NCBI GenBank assembly: GCA_049718665.1
Contig: JBNARO010000007.1
Location: forward strand, 1-64,000
Direction of reading: 5' to 3'
From: NZ13-RE01 sp049718665
GTDB taxonomy: Bacteria; Dictyoglomota; Dictyoglomia; Dictyoglomales; Dictyoglomaceae
Length of the DNA stretch: 64,000 nt
Part shown: positions 51,664 through 60,778 of the stretch, one piece after another
Layout of the letters: every line of letters begins with the position of its first letter
How positions within the stretch are numbered: position 1 is the stretch's first letter
Position numbers and translations under genes: made by a program
The notes under the pieces: generated by a model
Seen by the model: the letters and a program-made list of their open reading frames with translations, nothing else
Database searches by the model: none
Told to the model about the DNA's origin: nothing

Positions 51664-53313
51664 TTAAATCTTACTTAATAGGGATATCAATTTTTCTCTA
51701 TAGGATTCTTTATCAAAGTAATATAAAGAGAGTGTAATTGGAATTTTCCTTAGGTGAAACTTCTTCATAAAATCTTCTAATTCCTTAAAAGAAGGGACAT
51801 TTACTTCCCATTTTCTGTCATATCTTACGTAATTTCTCACAAAAGTGTCTATTAATTTTCTATCTTTTTCTTCCAATTTTATATAAAACTCTATAAACTC
51901 TTCCCGTCTATTCTTAGGGAGTTTCCTTAAAAAGTTTAGAGCAAGATTTCTTCTTGCAGAAAATAAAGGATGTATAGAGCTAAACATATAATTAAAAAAA
52001 TTCATAAACTCGTAATCTTTTTCAAAATATTTTATGAATGTTTGATAGTCCTCAGTCAATAACTCAAAGAATTTTTTTAATCTATTCTTTCTTGAAAGAT
52101 AGAAATTTTTTCCTCTCAAGAGACTCATATAAGTAGAGATAAAAAGAAGAATCTTTTCCTCTCTTGAAAGGCTTAAAAACTTATCTAAATTTTTTTTAAA
52201 GTTTTTTTCTATTTCTTTTTTAATATATTCTGTTAGAAAGGGTAGGGGGGATTCAAAAATTTCTGGAGAAAAATTTAGCCTTTCTATAAATTTTCTTATA
52301 GTTTCATCTTTAACTCTTTTTGTCCTTCCTCTTAAGATAGCAGAGAGGTTTGTTTTTGTTATTCCTAATTTTTCTGCCAATTTATAAAGTTTTTTAATCT
52401 TGGTTATATTTAATAAATATTCTCTTAGTTCTTTAGTATTTTCATAGGTTTTTCTTTTAAGATTTATGGAAAAGTTTTGAGAAAATTCAATAGTATTTTT
52501 ATAATGTTCTCTTGTTCCCCAACCTTTTCCTCTTGGTAAATCCTTTTCTACAAAGTTTATTATATTAATAGTCTCAAATATAGCTAAATCCTTAGTAATT
52601 TTTTGAACCTCTAATAGAGTATCCAATACAAAAAATCCACTTGCTATCTCTTCTCTATACCATCCTAAATAATAACAGGCAGATTTTGCTAAGTTTAGAG
52701 AAAATTTAGGATGCTTTTCTTTTAAATACCAAGCAGAGTCATTTAAGCATGCTAATATTCCTGTAGGATGGGGAACCTTTTTTGCAATTTTAAAACATTC
52801 AAAATATAAAGAAATTCCTTCTCTTAGATTTTTCTGCTTTATTTCCATTCTTGCCTTTGCCAAGAGCAAGAAAAGATAAGAAGATTCATCTAATTTATAT
52901 TCTTTACTCCAAAATCTAATTTTCTGAACTTTCAAATCTTCATATTTACTTACAAAATAGTCAAAAAGAGTAGGAGCAGTTATTCTTCTTGCTAAAATAG
53001 GAATTTTAGCATAATCCTTTCTCAGTCTTGTGAATAATTCATCTGCCTTTGAATTTCTTAACATCTTTAAGAACAAGATTTTTTCGCTTATTAGAAGATA
53101 ATAAAGAGTAATATTTTTCGTGCATATATTTAATCCCTTTTTTATTTCTTCTAATGCTTTAATATAATTTCTTTGCCACTTTGATTTCTGGGCTTTAAAG
53201 TAATGTTTCCATGCTCTATCTATCTTTTCTTTTAAGATAAGATTGAGAAAAGGCTTTGCCAATGATCCATATTTAAAAAGTATATAAGCTATAGTAGGAA
53301 CCTTTTTACTCAT
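51664..53313 (-). CDS. Large helical-repeat/HTH regulator-like protein, unknown
   Basis: A 549-residue basic protein. Residues 1-280 are helical with TPR-like pairs (YFKAQKSKWQRNYIKALEEI; SLYFECFKIAKKV). A central segment (about 305-345: LYKLAEKLGITKTNLSAILRG) reads as a Cro/C1-type HTH. The C-terminal 200 residues are also helical. This is not a standard order: RRNPP regulators have the HTH first. It is divergent from a small secreted-peptide gene, with direct repeats between them, so it may be a peptide-responsive regulator. Family not recognised. Confidence 0.55.
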   Translation of the reverse strand: MSKKVPTIAYILFKYGSLAKPFLNLILKEKIDRAWKHYFKAQKSKWQRNYIKALEEIKKGLNICTKNITLYYLLISEKILFLKMLRNSKADELFTRLRKDYAKIPILARRITAPTLFDYFVSKYEDLKVQKIRFWSKEYKLDESSYLFLLLAKARMEIKQKNLREGISLYFECFKIAKKVPHPTGILACLNDSAWYLKEKHPKFSLNLAKSACYYLGWYREEIASGFFVLDTLLEVQKITKDLAIFETINIINFVEKDLPRGKGWGTREHYKNTIEFSQNFSINLKRKTYENTKELREYLLNITKIKKLYKLAEKLGITKTNLSAILRGRTKRVKDETIRKFIERLNFSPEIFESPLPFLTEYIKKEIEKNFKKNLDKFLSLSREEKILLFISTYMSLLRGKNFYLSRKNRLKKFFELLTEDYQTFIKYFEKDYEFMNFFNYMFSSIHPLFSARRNLALNFLRKLPKNRREEFIEFYIKLEEKDRKLIDTFVRNYVRYDRKWEVNVPSFKELEDFMKKFHLRKIPITLSLYYFDKESYREKLISLLSKI

Positions 53314-53336
53314 ATATTAAAAATTATATTAGAAAG

Positions 53337-53472
53337 AATTGTAGAAAAGAAAATTTCTCAAGAATGAAAATTGTAGAAAAAATAATTTTCCAAGATATAG
53401 ATTTAACAATATATTTTGAAATTCTTAATTTGAAAATCAAATGACATCCTGTAAAGTTAAAATTGTAAAAAA
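53337..53472. repeat. Direct repeats in the divergent regulator-peptide region
   Basis: AATTGTAGAAAA at 53337-53348 and 53369-53380 (32 bp apart, three helical turns) and the variant AATTGTAAAAAA at 53461-53472. They could be binding sites for the regulator encoded at 51664. A candidate promoter for the peptide gene, TTGAAA (53430) with 16-nt spacer and TAAAGT (53452-53457), ends just before the third copy. Confidence 0.45.
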
Positions 53473-53496
53473 ATTATTTCAGTAGGAGGTCTAAAG

Positions 53497-53637
53497 ATGA
53501 AAAAGAGAATTTTAGTTATAATCTTAATAATCTTATTAACTCTTCTAACTGCATCCTTTGCAGATCCAAATCAAGATGGTAATCAAACTTCTAGTATTCA
53601 ACCAGTTGTGGAAGTAGAGGTAAATTATTTGTCATAA
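53497..53637 (+). CDS. 46-residue secreted peptide precursor
   Basis: A short gene below usual size limits. MKKRILVIILIILLTLLTAS followed by FADPNQDGNQTSSIQPVVE: a classical signal peptide (residues 1-22, cleavage after Ala22) and a 24-residue mature peptide ending VEVEVNYLS. A strong AGTAGGAGGT RBS lies 7 nt before the ATG and a hairpin terminator 15 nt after the stop, so the gene is well formed. The neighbours suggest a signalling peptide or a small envelope peptide. Confidence 0.7.
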   Translation: MKKRILVIILIILLTLLTASFADPNQDGNQTSSIQPVVEVEVNYLS

Positions 53638-53651
53638 TAAAAAATCCTCGC

Positions 53652-53684
53652 TTGGGGGGGAGATTAATTCTCCCCCAATTTTTT
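53652..53684 (+). terminator. Terminator immediately upstream of the HD-GYP gene
   Basis: TTGGGGGGGAGA and TCTCCCCCAA around a 4-6 nt loop (two G bulge), then TTTTTT. The next ATG (53694) is only 10 nt beyond the T-run, leaving no room for a promoter or RBS after the terminator, so it may act as an attenuator. Confidence 0.75.
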
Positions 53685-53693
53685 AAAATATTT

Positions 53694-55967
53694 ATGAGAA
53701 AAATTATAATTATTTTTTTGATTTTGTTAGTAGGCTTTAACCCTTTAAAAGGAGAGAATAAAGATTATATTCTTTTAGCTGGAGATTATAAATTTCCCCC
53801 TTTTGAGTATTTAAATAAGGAAGGAAATCCTATGGGATTTTCTGTAGATATAGTAAAAGAGCTCAGTAGAAAGATAAATAAGAAGATTGTAATAAAGCTT
53901 ATGCCATGGAAAGATGCTATAACCACATTAAGAGAAGGAAAAGTAGATGGAATTGAACTTATGAGAATTACCGTGGAAAGGCAAAAGGAATTTGACTTTA
54001 TACCCTATATAGAAAATTATAGTGTGATAGTTGTTAAAAGAGACTCTAATATTCAAAATTTCATGGATTTAAAGGGTAAAAAGATTTCCTGTCTAAATAT
54101 GGATGTAGCTCATAATTTTCTTTTAGGAATGGGAGAAATAAGTCCAAAAATTTCTTCAGAGGAAGTCTTAAGAGCAGTTTTAAAAGGAGAAGTGGAAGCG
54201 GGAGTTGTAAATTACTATTTTGCAAGATGGATAATTAATAAAAATGAATGGCAAGACGAATTAAAAATTCTTCCTGATAAACTTTTTACGAATTATTCTG
54301 GGATTGCCCTTCCCAAAGGGAGTCCTCTTTTTGATGAACTTAAAAATGGAATCACAAGAGTCTTAGAAAGTCCTGTATATAAAGAGCTTCTTAAAAAATG
54401 GTTTGGAGAAGAAATAATTTTGAAAGAGAAGGCAAAAGAAAAAGAAATAATTTCTTTGATATTAATATGTATTTCAGCTCTTATATCTCTATCTCTTTTA
54501 GGAGTTTTTATAAGTAGAAGATATTTAAAGAGAGAGATCTATAGACAAACTGTTGAGATTAAAAACTTGTTAGAAGAAAATAAAAAAAGATATAATGAGC
54601 TAAATCAAGCTTATAACTTTCTCAAGGAGTCTACATCTTTTAAAGATTTGGAATCCATAGAAAACTTATTTTTAGAAAAACTTAAAGTTTTGTGCCCTAA
54701 TACCAAAATTAAATATTTTAAGAGAATTAATGAGGAATTTCTTTTAACAAAATCCTATCCCGAAGAAAAATCTTATGTTCTTAACTTAGAGGAAGTTAAT
54801 AAGATTGAAGGAGAAAAATATTTATTTAGACAAGAAGATAAAATTTTGTCCCTTCTCGTTCTTCAAGGGGAGGAGATAAGGAAAAATAAAAATATATGTG
54901 ATTTTTTAGCAAAGGAGTTTGAAAATATCCTTTTTAATATTGAAACTCAGAAGAAGTTAAGAAAGAGTCAAGAAATTTCACGACTTTTAGACATCTTTTC
55001 TGTTTATAAAGAAGAAAAATCTTTAATTTTAGAAGAATTTTTAAAAGATATTCTTCAAATTTTAGAGGGAGATGCAGGCTCTATAATGAGTTATTCAGAA
55101 GAGGATGGATTACTTCGTATCATAGCGGAAGTAAACTTATCTCCTGAAGTTATGGAAGAGAAAAATTTAAGGCTAGGAGAAAAAAGTATAGAATGGGTTG
55201 CTCAATATGAAAAACCCTTAATTTTGAATGATGGCAGAAAGATTTTTTACCCATTGGTTTATGAGAATAGACTTATAGGGGTTTTAAATATTAACACCTT
55301 TAAAGAATATAAAAGATTTATCTTGGAGGATTTTACATTGTTGGAAAAAGTAGCTTCTCTTTTAAGCACAATTCTATATAGAGAAAAATTGGAAGAAAGA
55401 GTTAGAACTCTTAATAAGGAAGCTTTATTTATTTTAGTTGAAGCAATAGATGCACGAGATCCCTATACAGGGGGACATTCTCGCGAAGTAAGAAATCTCT
55501 CTTTAAAATTAGGCAAAGAGATAGGGTTAAAAGAAGAGGATTTGAAAATATTAGAATATGCAAGTTATCTTCATGATGTAGGGAAGATAAAAATTCCTGA
55601 TTTTATATTAAGAAAACCTGGAAAGTTAGATGAGGAAGAATTCACTATTATAAAAATGCATACAATTTGGGGCGAAGAATTTATTAAAAATTTTTCAGTC
55701 TTTAAGGGAATTGAGAAAATTATTAGACATCATCATGAGAGATGGGATGGAGGGGGATATCCAGATGGTTTAAAAGGAGAAGATATTCCTCTTTTTTCAA
55801 GAATAATAGCCTTAGCTGACAGTTTTCAAGCAATGACCTCTTTTAGACCTTACAAGAAAAAACTTTCCCTTAACGAGGCTATAGAAGAAATAAGAATAAA
55901 TGCGGGAAAACAATTTGATCCCTATCTTTCTGAAATTTTTATTAAAATAATTTTAGCTAAGGTATAG
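53694..55967 (+). CDS. Solute-binding/GAF/HD-GYP sensor (c-di-GMP phosphodiesterase-like)
   Basis: A 757-residue membrane sensor: signal/anchor (1-20), SBP_bac_3-like periplasmic domain (about 25-240: YKFPPFEYLNKEGNPMGFSVDIV), one membrane helix (about 248-272), coiled coil, GAF-like domain (about 430-560), and HD-GYP domain (AIDARDPYTGGHSREV; YASYLHDVGKIKIPD; HHHERWDGGGYPDGLKG). The HD and GYP residues are intact, so c-di-GMP hydrolysis is likely. The true ATG is 53694; an upstream in-frame TTG lies in the terminator stem. No RBS is visible. Confidence 0.85.
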   Translation: MRKIIIIFLILLVGFNPLKGENKDYILLAGDYKFPPFEYLNKEGNPMGFSVDIVKELSRKINKKIVIKLMPWKDAITTLREGKVDGIELMRITVERQKEFDFIPYIENYSVIVVKRDSNIQNFMDLKGKKISCLNMDVAHNFLLGMGEISPKISSEEVLRAVLKGEVEAGVVNYYFARWIINKNEWQDELKILPDKLFTNYSGIALPKGSPLFDELKNGITRVLESPVYKELLKKWFGEEIILKEKAKEKEIISLILICISALISLSLLGVFISRRYLKREIYRQTVEIKNLLEENKKRYNELNQAYNFLKESTSFKDLESIENLFLEKLKVLCPNTKIKYFKRINEEFLLTKSYPEEKSYVLNLEEVNKIEGEKYLFRQEDKILSLLVLQGEEIRKNKNICDFLAKEFENILFNIETQKKLRKSQEISRLLDIFSVYKEEKSLILEEFLKDILQILEGDAGSIMSYSEEDGLLRIIAEVNLSPEVMEEKNLRLGEKSIEWVAQYEKPLILNDGRKIFYPLVYENRLIGVLNINTFKEYKRFILEDFTLLEKVASLLSTILYREKLEERVRTLNKEALFILVEAIDARDPYTGGHSREVRNLSLKLGKEIGLKEEDLKILEYASYLHDVGKIKIPDFILRKPGKLDEEEFTIIKMHTIWGEEFIKNFSVFKGIEKIIRHHHERWDGGGYPDGLKGEDIPLFSRIIALADSFQAMTSFRPYKKKLSLNEAIEEIRINAGKQFDPYLSEIFIKIILAKV

Positions 55968-55969
55968 AA

Positions 55970-55997
55970 AAGAGTAGGAGAGAAATCTCCTACTCTT
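55970..55997. terminator. Bidirectional terminator with GAAA tetraloop
   Basis: AAGAGTAGGAGA, GAAA loop, TCTCCTACTCTT: a perfect 12-bp stem between the HD-GYP gene and the convergent GH1 gene. Confidence 0.85.
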
Positions 55998-56004
55998 AAA
56001 ACAA

Positions 56005-57345
56005 TTATTCTTCTAATCCATTTTCTTCAATTACTTTTTTATAAAAGTATGCACTCTCTTTTAATATTCTCTTTTGAGTATTATAATCCACATATACAAT
56101 ACCAAATCTCTTGCTATATCCATACGCCCATTCAAAGTTGTCCATTAATGACCATACATAATATCCTCTTAAATCTACCCCATCCTTTATGGCTCTATAC
56201 GCCTGTTTAATATGCTCTCTCAAATAATCTATTCTCTTTTCATCTTTTACTTTTCCATCTTCTAATACATCATTAAAAGCTGCTCCATTTTCAGTTATAT
56301 ATAAAGTTTTAGGATATTCCTTAGAAAGTCTCACTAAAAGGTCATATAATCCTTCAGGATATATTTCCCAACCCATCTCAGTTTTTTCATTAGGACCAGG
56401 AACATGTTTTACCCCTAAGAATGGATCTTCTGGATCATTTTGGACAATTCCTCTTGTATAGTAATTTACTCCTAAGAAATCAATGGGAAGGCTTATAATT
56501 TTTAAATCATCTGGACAAAAATCAAATGCCCATCTATGTTTGAGTAATATTTCCCACATGTCTTCAGGATATTTTCCATAAAATATGGGATCTAAGAACC
56601 ATCTATTTGAAAATCCATCTTGTTTTTTTACTGCCTCTTTATCCTCAGGTGTATCCTTTGCAGGGTAAATGGGGGATAGATTTAATGTAATCCCAATTTG
56701 TCCTTTTGCTCCACTTTCAAAGAATGCTTGAACTGCTAATCCATGAGCTAAGAGGAGATTATGAGCAGCAATAAATGCTCCTTTCATATCCTTTTTTCCC
56801 GGTGCATGAACTCCAAAACCATATCCCAAAAATGCACTTACCCAAGGTTCATTTAAGGTTATCCAATTTATATCCCTTTGTCCTAAGACTTTGAACATAA
56901 AGCCTGCATATTCAGAAAAATATTTAGCGGTATCTCTATTCAACCATCCTCCTTTATCCTCTAAGGCTTGAGGAAGATCCCAATGATAAAGAGTGATAGC
57001 GGGTTTTATATTTTTGGATAAAAGCGTGTCCACAAGTTTTCGATAAAAATTTAATCCTTTAATATTGGGAGAACCCTTTCCTTCAGGAAAGATTCTTGAC
57101 CAAGCAATAGAGAAACGATAAGTCTTCAAACCAAGAAATTCCATAATTTTTATATCCTCTTCCCATCTATGGTAATGGTCACATGCTACATCTCCATTAT
57201 GGAACTGGTATACCGCACCTGGGGTATGAGAGAATCTATCCCATATAGTTTCTCCTCTTCCATCTTCATAAGCTCCGCCTTCTATCTGATAGGATGCTGT
57301 TGCTGTTCCCCAGAGAAATCCTTCTGGAAAGACCAACTTTGCCAA
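56005..57345 (-). CDS. bglA: GH1 beta-glucosidase
   Basis: A 446-residue family 1 glycosidase: FLWGTATASYQIEGG at the N-terminus, acid/base Glu in ITLNEPWV, nucleophile Glu in YITENGAAF, and WSLMDNFEWAYGY. No signal peptide, so it acts on imported cello-oligosaccharides or similar. I prefer the TTG start at 57345 (giving MAKLVFPEGF, with GGAGGTG 7 nt upstream) over an ATG seven codons earlier that overlaps this RBS. Confidence 0.92.
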   Translation of the reverse strand: MAKLVFPEGFLWGTATASYQIEGGAYEDGRGETIWDRFSHTPGAVYQFHNGDVACDHYHRWEEDIKIMEFLGLKTYRFSIAWSRIFPEGKGSPNIKGLNFYRKLVDTLLSKNIKPAITLYHWDLPQALEDKGGWLNRDTAKYFSEYAGFMFKVLGQRDINWITLNEPWVSAFLGYGFGVHAPGKKDMKGAFIAAHNLLLAHGLAVQAFFESGAKGQIGITLNLSPIYPAKDTPEDKEAVKKQDGFSNRWFLDPIFYGKYPEDMWEILLKHRWAFDFCPDDLKIISLPIDFLGVNYYTRGIVQNDPEDPFLGVKHVPGPNEKTEMGWEIYPEGLYDLLVRLSKEYPKTLYITENGAAFNDVLEDGKVKDEKRIDYLREHIKQAYRAIKDGVDLRGYYVWSLMDNFEWAYGYSKRFGIVYVDYNTQKRILKESAYFYKKVIEENGLEE

Positions 57346-57398
57346 AACTTTCACCTCCACATTCACATTTCTATTATTTATTTTCGAGAATATGCAAA

Positions 57399-57447
57399 AA
57401 ACTGGGGGAGTAGAAAATAAATAGATTATGTTCTACTTCCCCAGTTT
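57399..57447 (-). terminator. Terminator of the tRNA-Asn transcript
   Basis: AAACTGGGGGAGTAGAA (57399-57415) pairs with TTCTACTTCCCCAGTTT (57431-57447) over 17 bp with one G-U; on the minus strand it is followed by TTTTTGC. Lies just downstream of the tRNA gene. Confidence 0.75.
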
Positions 57448-57476
57448 CAAATAAATTAGATAGACTCCTTTTGATA

Positions 57477-57551
57477 TGGCTCCTCGGGCAGGATTCGAAC
57501 CTGCAACCCGCCGGTTAACAGCCGGCCGCTCTACCGTTGAGCTACCGAGGA
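57477..57551 (-). tRNA. tRNA-Asn (GTT), CCA encoded
   Basis: On the minus strand a full cloverleaf: acceptor TCCTCGG/CCGAGGA, D-arm AGCTCAACGGTAGAGC, anticodon loop CTGTTAA with GTT, T-arm GGTTCGAATCC, discriminator G and encoded CCA. Length 75 nt including CCA. Confidence 0.96.
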
Positions 57552-57580
57552 GCGATTTTGATAAAATTATATATGAGGCT

Positions 57581-58144
57581 ATGGAAAAAATCAATACTAT
57601 GGTAAAAGAAAAAATTATATATCTTATACCTGTGGGAAAGGTAAGAGAGATTATTTTGGAATTTTTAAGGGAAAATTTAGGGAAAATTTTTCCCTATCCT
57701 TTTGAAATAGGAGAAGAAATTCCTATTCCAGAAAAAAGTTTTAATAGAAAAAGAAATCAATATCTATCTCTTCTTTTTTTAGATGTCCTTTCTAAATTAG
57801 ATCTACCATTTTCTTTTAAAGTTTTGGGGATTACAGAAGTGGACTTATATGTTCCTTTTTTAAATTTCATCTTTGGACAGGCAAAGATAATGGGGAAAGA
57901 GGCAGTAATAAGTTTAGCTCGTCTAAGTGATACTTTTTACGGACTTTCTGAAAATTTAGAACTTTTAAAAGAAAGAGCATTAAAAGAAGCGGTACATGAG
58001 TTGGGACACACTTTTGGATTGGAACATTGTCCCAACTCAAGATGTGTGATGCATTTCTCCAACAGCTTAAAGGATACAGATTATAAAGATTATAGATTTT
58101 GTAATAGATGTTATTCGATAATTTCTACCTCTTTTAAGTTATAA
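57581..58144 (+). CDS. amzA: Archaemetzincin-family zinc metalloprotease
   Basis: A 187-residue archaemetzincin. HELGHTFGLEHC gives the HExxHxxGxxxC active site, followed by PNSRCVM (Met-turn) and a CNRC pair 16 residues later, matching the family signature nearly exactly (usual spacing is 17). The zinc fold probably binds a second zinc through the Cys residues. I rejected the longer ORF that starts at 57476 because its first 25 codons are the antisense of tRNA-Asn. The ATG at 57581 is chosen, with 57599 an alternative. Overlaps the convergent GH2 gene by 34 bp. Confidence 0.85.
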   Translation: MEKINTMVKEKIIYLIPVGKVREIILEFLRENLGKIFPYPFEIGEEIPIPEKSFNRKRNQYLSLLFLDVLSKLDLPFSFKVLGITEVDLYVPFLNFIFGQAKIMGKEAVISLARLSDTFYGLSENLELLKERALKEAVHELGHTFGLEHCPNSRCVMHFSNSLKDTDYKDYRFCNRCYSIISTSFKL

Positions 58145-60549
58145 CCTTCTATTTTTAACTTCTGCTTAATGAAGTCTAAATCATGGGAAGATTTAAATTT
58201 AACAGTGTAGCTTTCTTTAGGATAAAGATTGAAGTAATTATCTTCCCATTCAGCATTGTCAAGTTTTAAGGCTATAAAAAGTGCAAGATTATTTGATGTA
58301 AGGGTTATTTTGTAATCTTCATTTTCCTTCTCTATTTTACAAACTACCTTTGCCTGAGGAAGATTAAGATGTTTAAAGGGGGCAAAAAAGTGATCATTTC
58401 TATCTATAAGTTTCCCATCCTTTGTAAAGAGATTTACCTTTATAAATTCATCATATATATTTGGTTTTATTTTTGAGAGCGTATATAATTTAACACTGGA
58501 GTTTCTTGGAATTTTGATATCAAGATTATAGGACTTTTCTCTTCTTCCTCTAAAAGTCAAAAGTTCTATATTTATTTCCCCCTCAAAATCTTCTAAAGTA
58601 TCATTTACCCCAAAAATTACAAGTTCTCTTTCCCTTTCTTCAATATTCACCTTTATATCCTTGAAGGCTCTTTTTACAAAAAAGTAAGAGGGTTTCTCTT
58701 TTTTATAATAATCTATAATACTCCAAGATACCACAGGCCAACAGTCATTCCATTGCCAAATTAATGCTCCTCCTGTGTTAAATTTATTATTTCTCCAATG
58801 TTCTATTCCAGTTTTTAAGGCTAACCCCTGATTTATTTGGGAAAGATATATATACTCATCCATATTTGAAGGGATCTTAAAATGTTCTGCAAGAAATCTA
58901 ATTATTCTTTCTGTTCCATTTATTTGTTTGTTATGAAATTCCATTTCTCTACTTTGAGGATAATATTCCTTAGGGGATGTAATGAATTTTTTAATAGTAT
59001 CTTTATGGGGAGGAGCTTGAAAGCCAAATTCACTTATGAACTTTCCATTGTCTTTTAAATATCCTTTATAGTCCATCCATCCACTCCATACTATCCAGCT
59101 ATGCCTGTCCCCCTCTTTCTCACTATTAGGATCTTTTCCTCCAAAGGGACTACTGGGCCAATAGGGCCTTGTCATATCTAAGCGAGCACATACATCAGGA
59201 AGAATTTTATGATAGATAGTCTCTCCCCAAAATCTTTCTCTTTCTCCCCACCATTTTGCATAGTATCCCCAATCATTCTCATTATTTCCACACCAAATGA
59301 CAATAGATGGATGATTCCTTAATTTTTTTACTATAATCTCTGCTTCCTCTTGAACTTTTTTCAAAAATTCCTCATCTTCTGGATATTCTCCACAAGCAAA
59401 CATAAAATCTTGCCATACCAAGATTCCAAGCTCATCACATAAGTCATAAAAGATATCATTTTCGTAGATTCCTCCACCCCAAACTCTAAGCATATTTACC
59501 CCACAAGATTTTGCCTTTAAAAGAAGTTCTCTGTAGTCTTCTCCTTTTAATCTTGGCAAAAAGGAATCAGAAGGAATCCAATTTGCTCCTTTGGCAAAAA
59601 TAGGAATATCATTTATGTAAAATATAAAACTTGATTCCATATCGTCTCTTTGGGTGACAAGATCTACTTTTCTTATTGCAAATTTTTGTTCCTTCCTATC
59701 TAAGATTTCTCCATTTCCATCTACCAATACCAATTGAAGAGTATATATGGGTTGATCTCCAAATCCATTAGGATACCAAAGCTTTGGATTTTCAATTACT
59801 AAAGGTATTTTTATAAATACCTTTCCTTCAGGAAGAGTTAATCTTAGCCTCTTCTCAAGGATAGGTTTATCAAGGGAAATTCTTAGAGGAATATCTATAT
59901 TAGAATTTTCCATCAGCTCTATTTCTAATTCCAAATTTACCTGTGCCTTATCTCCTCTAATTCCTACAGGAATCCAGATATCTCTTATTCTTGCCTGCTT
60001 CCATCCTATTAAAGAAACAGGTTTCCAGATACCTGAGGTTGCGAGTCGTGGTCCCCAGTCCCATCCAAAGGAATATTGTGCCTTTCTTCCAAAGACTCTT
60101 TGAGGGTAATAGGAACCTTGTAGTGAAGGATGCTTTTTAGCTTTTTCTTCTAAAATTTTTGATGGAGAATGGAAATATACTTCTAAGATATTTTCTCCTT
60201 CTTTAAGATAGGGCTTTACTTCAAAGCTCCATGGGATAAACATGTTATCGGTTTCTCCAATTTTTTGACTATTTAAATATATTTCAGTAAAAGTATCTAA
60301 ACCTTGGAAAGAAAGTTCAATAGAAGGATAATTTAAAAATTCTTTATCGATATTAAATTTCCTCTGATAAATCCAATCTCTCTCTTCGACCCATTGAACT
60401 TTAATTTCATTTTCCCCTATGAATGGATCAGGAATAATTTCATTTTCCATAAGATCTAAATGAATACATCCTGGAACCTTCCCTTTATGCCATTTATCTT
60501 CTCCCTTTTCTTTAAAAGACCATTCTCCTTGAAGGTCTATTCTTTCCAT
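58111..60549 (-). CDS. GH2 beta-mannosidase
   Basis: An 812-residue GH2 enzyme: jelly-roll N-terminal domain (LQGEWSFKEKGEDKWHKGKV; PGCIHLDLMENEIIPDPF), Ig-like domain, and TIM barrel with LRVWGGGIYENDIFYDLCDE, acid/base Glu in IVIWCGNNENDWG and nucleophile Glu in FISEFGFQAPP. The PGCIHLDL start is typical of beta-mannosidase over beta-galactosidase. No signal peptide, so it acts on imported mannooligosaccharides. GAGGAGGG precedes the ATG at 60549; an in-frame upstream start is less likely. Confidence 0.9.
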   Translation of the reverse strand: MERIDLQGEWSFKEKGEDKWHKGKVPGCIHLDLMENEIIPDPFIGENEIKVQWVEERDWIYQRKFNIDKEFLNYPSIELSFQGLDTFTEIYLNSQKIGETDNMFIPWSFEVKPYLKEGENILEVYFHSPSKILEEKAKKHPSLQGSYYPQRVFGRKAQYSFGWDWGPRLATSGIWKPVSLIGWKQARIRDIWIPVGIRGDKAQVNLELEIELMENSNIDIPLRISLDKPILEKRLRLTLPEGKVFIKIPLVIENPKLWYPNGFGDQPIYTLQLVLVDGNGEILDRKEQKFAIRKVDLVTQRDDMESSFIFYINDIPIFAKGANWIPSDSFLPRLKGEDYRELLLKAKSCGVNMLRVWGGGIYENDIFYDLCDELGILVWQDFMFACGEYPEDEEFLKKVQEEAEIIVKKLRNHPSIVIWCGNNENDWGYYAKWWGERERFWGETIYHKILPDVCARLDMTRPYWPSSPFGGKDPNSEKEGDRHSWIVWSGWMDYKGYLKDNGKFISEFGFQAPPHKDTIKKFITSPKEYYPQSREMEFHNKQINGTERIIRFLAEHFKIPSNMDEYIYLSQINQGLALKTGIEHWRNNKFNTGGALIWQWNDCWPVVSWSIIDYYKKEKPSYFFVKRAFKDIKVNIEERERELVIFGVNDTLEDFEGEINIELLTFRGRREKSYNLDIKIPRNSSVKLYTLSKIKPNIYDEFIKVNLFTKDGKLIDRNDHFFAPFKHLNLPQAKVVCKIEKENEDYKITLTSNNLALFIALKLDNAEWEDNYFNLYPKESYTVKFKSSHDLDFIKQKLKIEGYNLKEVEIIE

Positions 60550-60592
60550 AAATTCCCTCCTCTGCAAAAAATTGGTGTTATTATAACCATTT

Positions 60593-60616
60593 TAGAGGGA
60601 CTTTTAAAAGTCCCTC
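60593..60616. terminator. Hairpin between the basic-peptide gene and the GH2 gene
   Basis: AGAGGGAC, TTTTAAAA, GTCCCTCT: perfect palindrome of 24 bp. The T-run (CTTTTT) is on the plus side; on the minus side it would end the small gene's transcript only weakly. Confidence 0.5.
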
Positions 60617-60621
60617 TCTTT

Positions 60622-60723
60622 TTATTTCCCAGACTTTAACTGTTCTGCAAGTCTCTTCTTTCTTCTTTTTTCTCTTGCTTTTCTTCTCTTTCTCTTTTCT
60701 CTAACTCTCCACTGTCTACTCAT
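60622..60723 (-). CDS. 33-residue highly basic protein (ribosomal-protein-like)
   Basis: A short gene encoding MSRQWRVREKRKRRKAREKR then RKKRLAEQLKSGK: 18 of 33 residues are Arg or Lys. GGGAGGG lies 5 nt before the ATG and a TATAAT-type -10 (TTGATATAATA on the minus strand near 60770) lies upstream. The composition resembles tiny ribosomal proteins such as bTHX, but I do not recognise the sequence. Nucleic-acid or ribosome binding is likely; exact role unknown. Confidence 0.7.
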   Translation of the reverse strand: MSRQWRVREKRKRRKAREKRRKKRLAEQLKSGK

Positions 60724-60778
60724 ACTTCCCTCCCAAGGATTAATTTATAAAATCGTCAAATATTATATCAAAAGATGA

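Noticed and set aside
53652..53693. TTG start for the HD-GYP protein
   Set aside because: It lies in the terminator stem and has no RBS; the ATG gives a proper signal sequence.
57476..57580. Upstream extension of the archaemetzincin gene
   Set aside because: The codons are the antisense strand of tRNA-Asn (the well-known false RAGFEPATRRLTAGRSTVELP-type translation).
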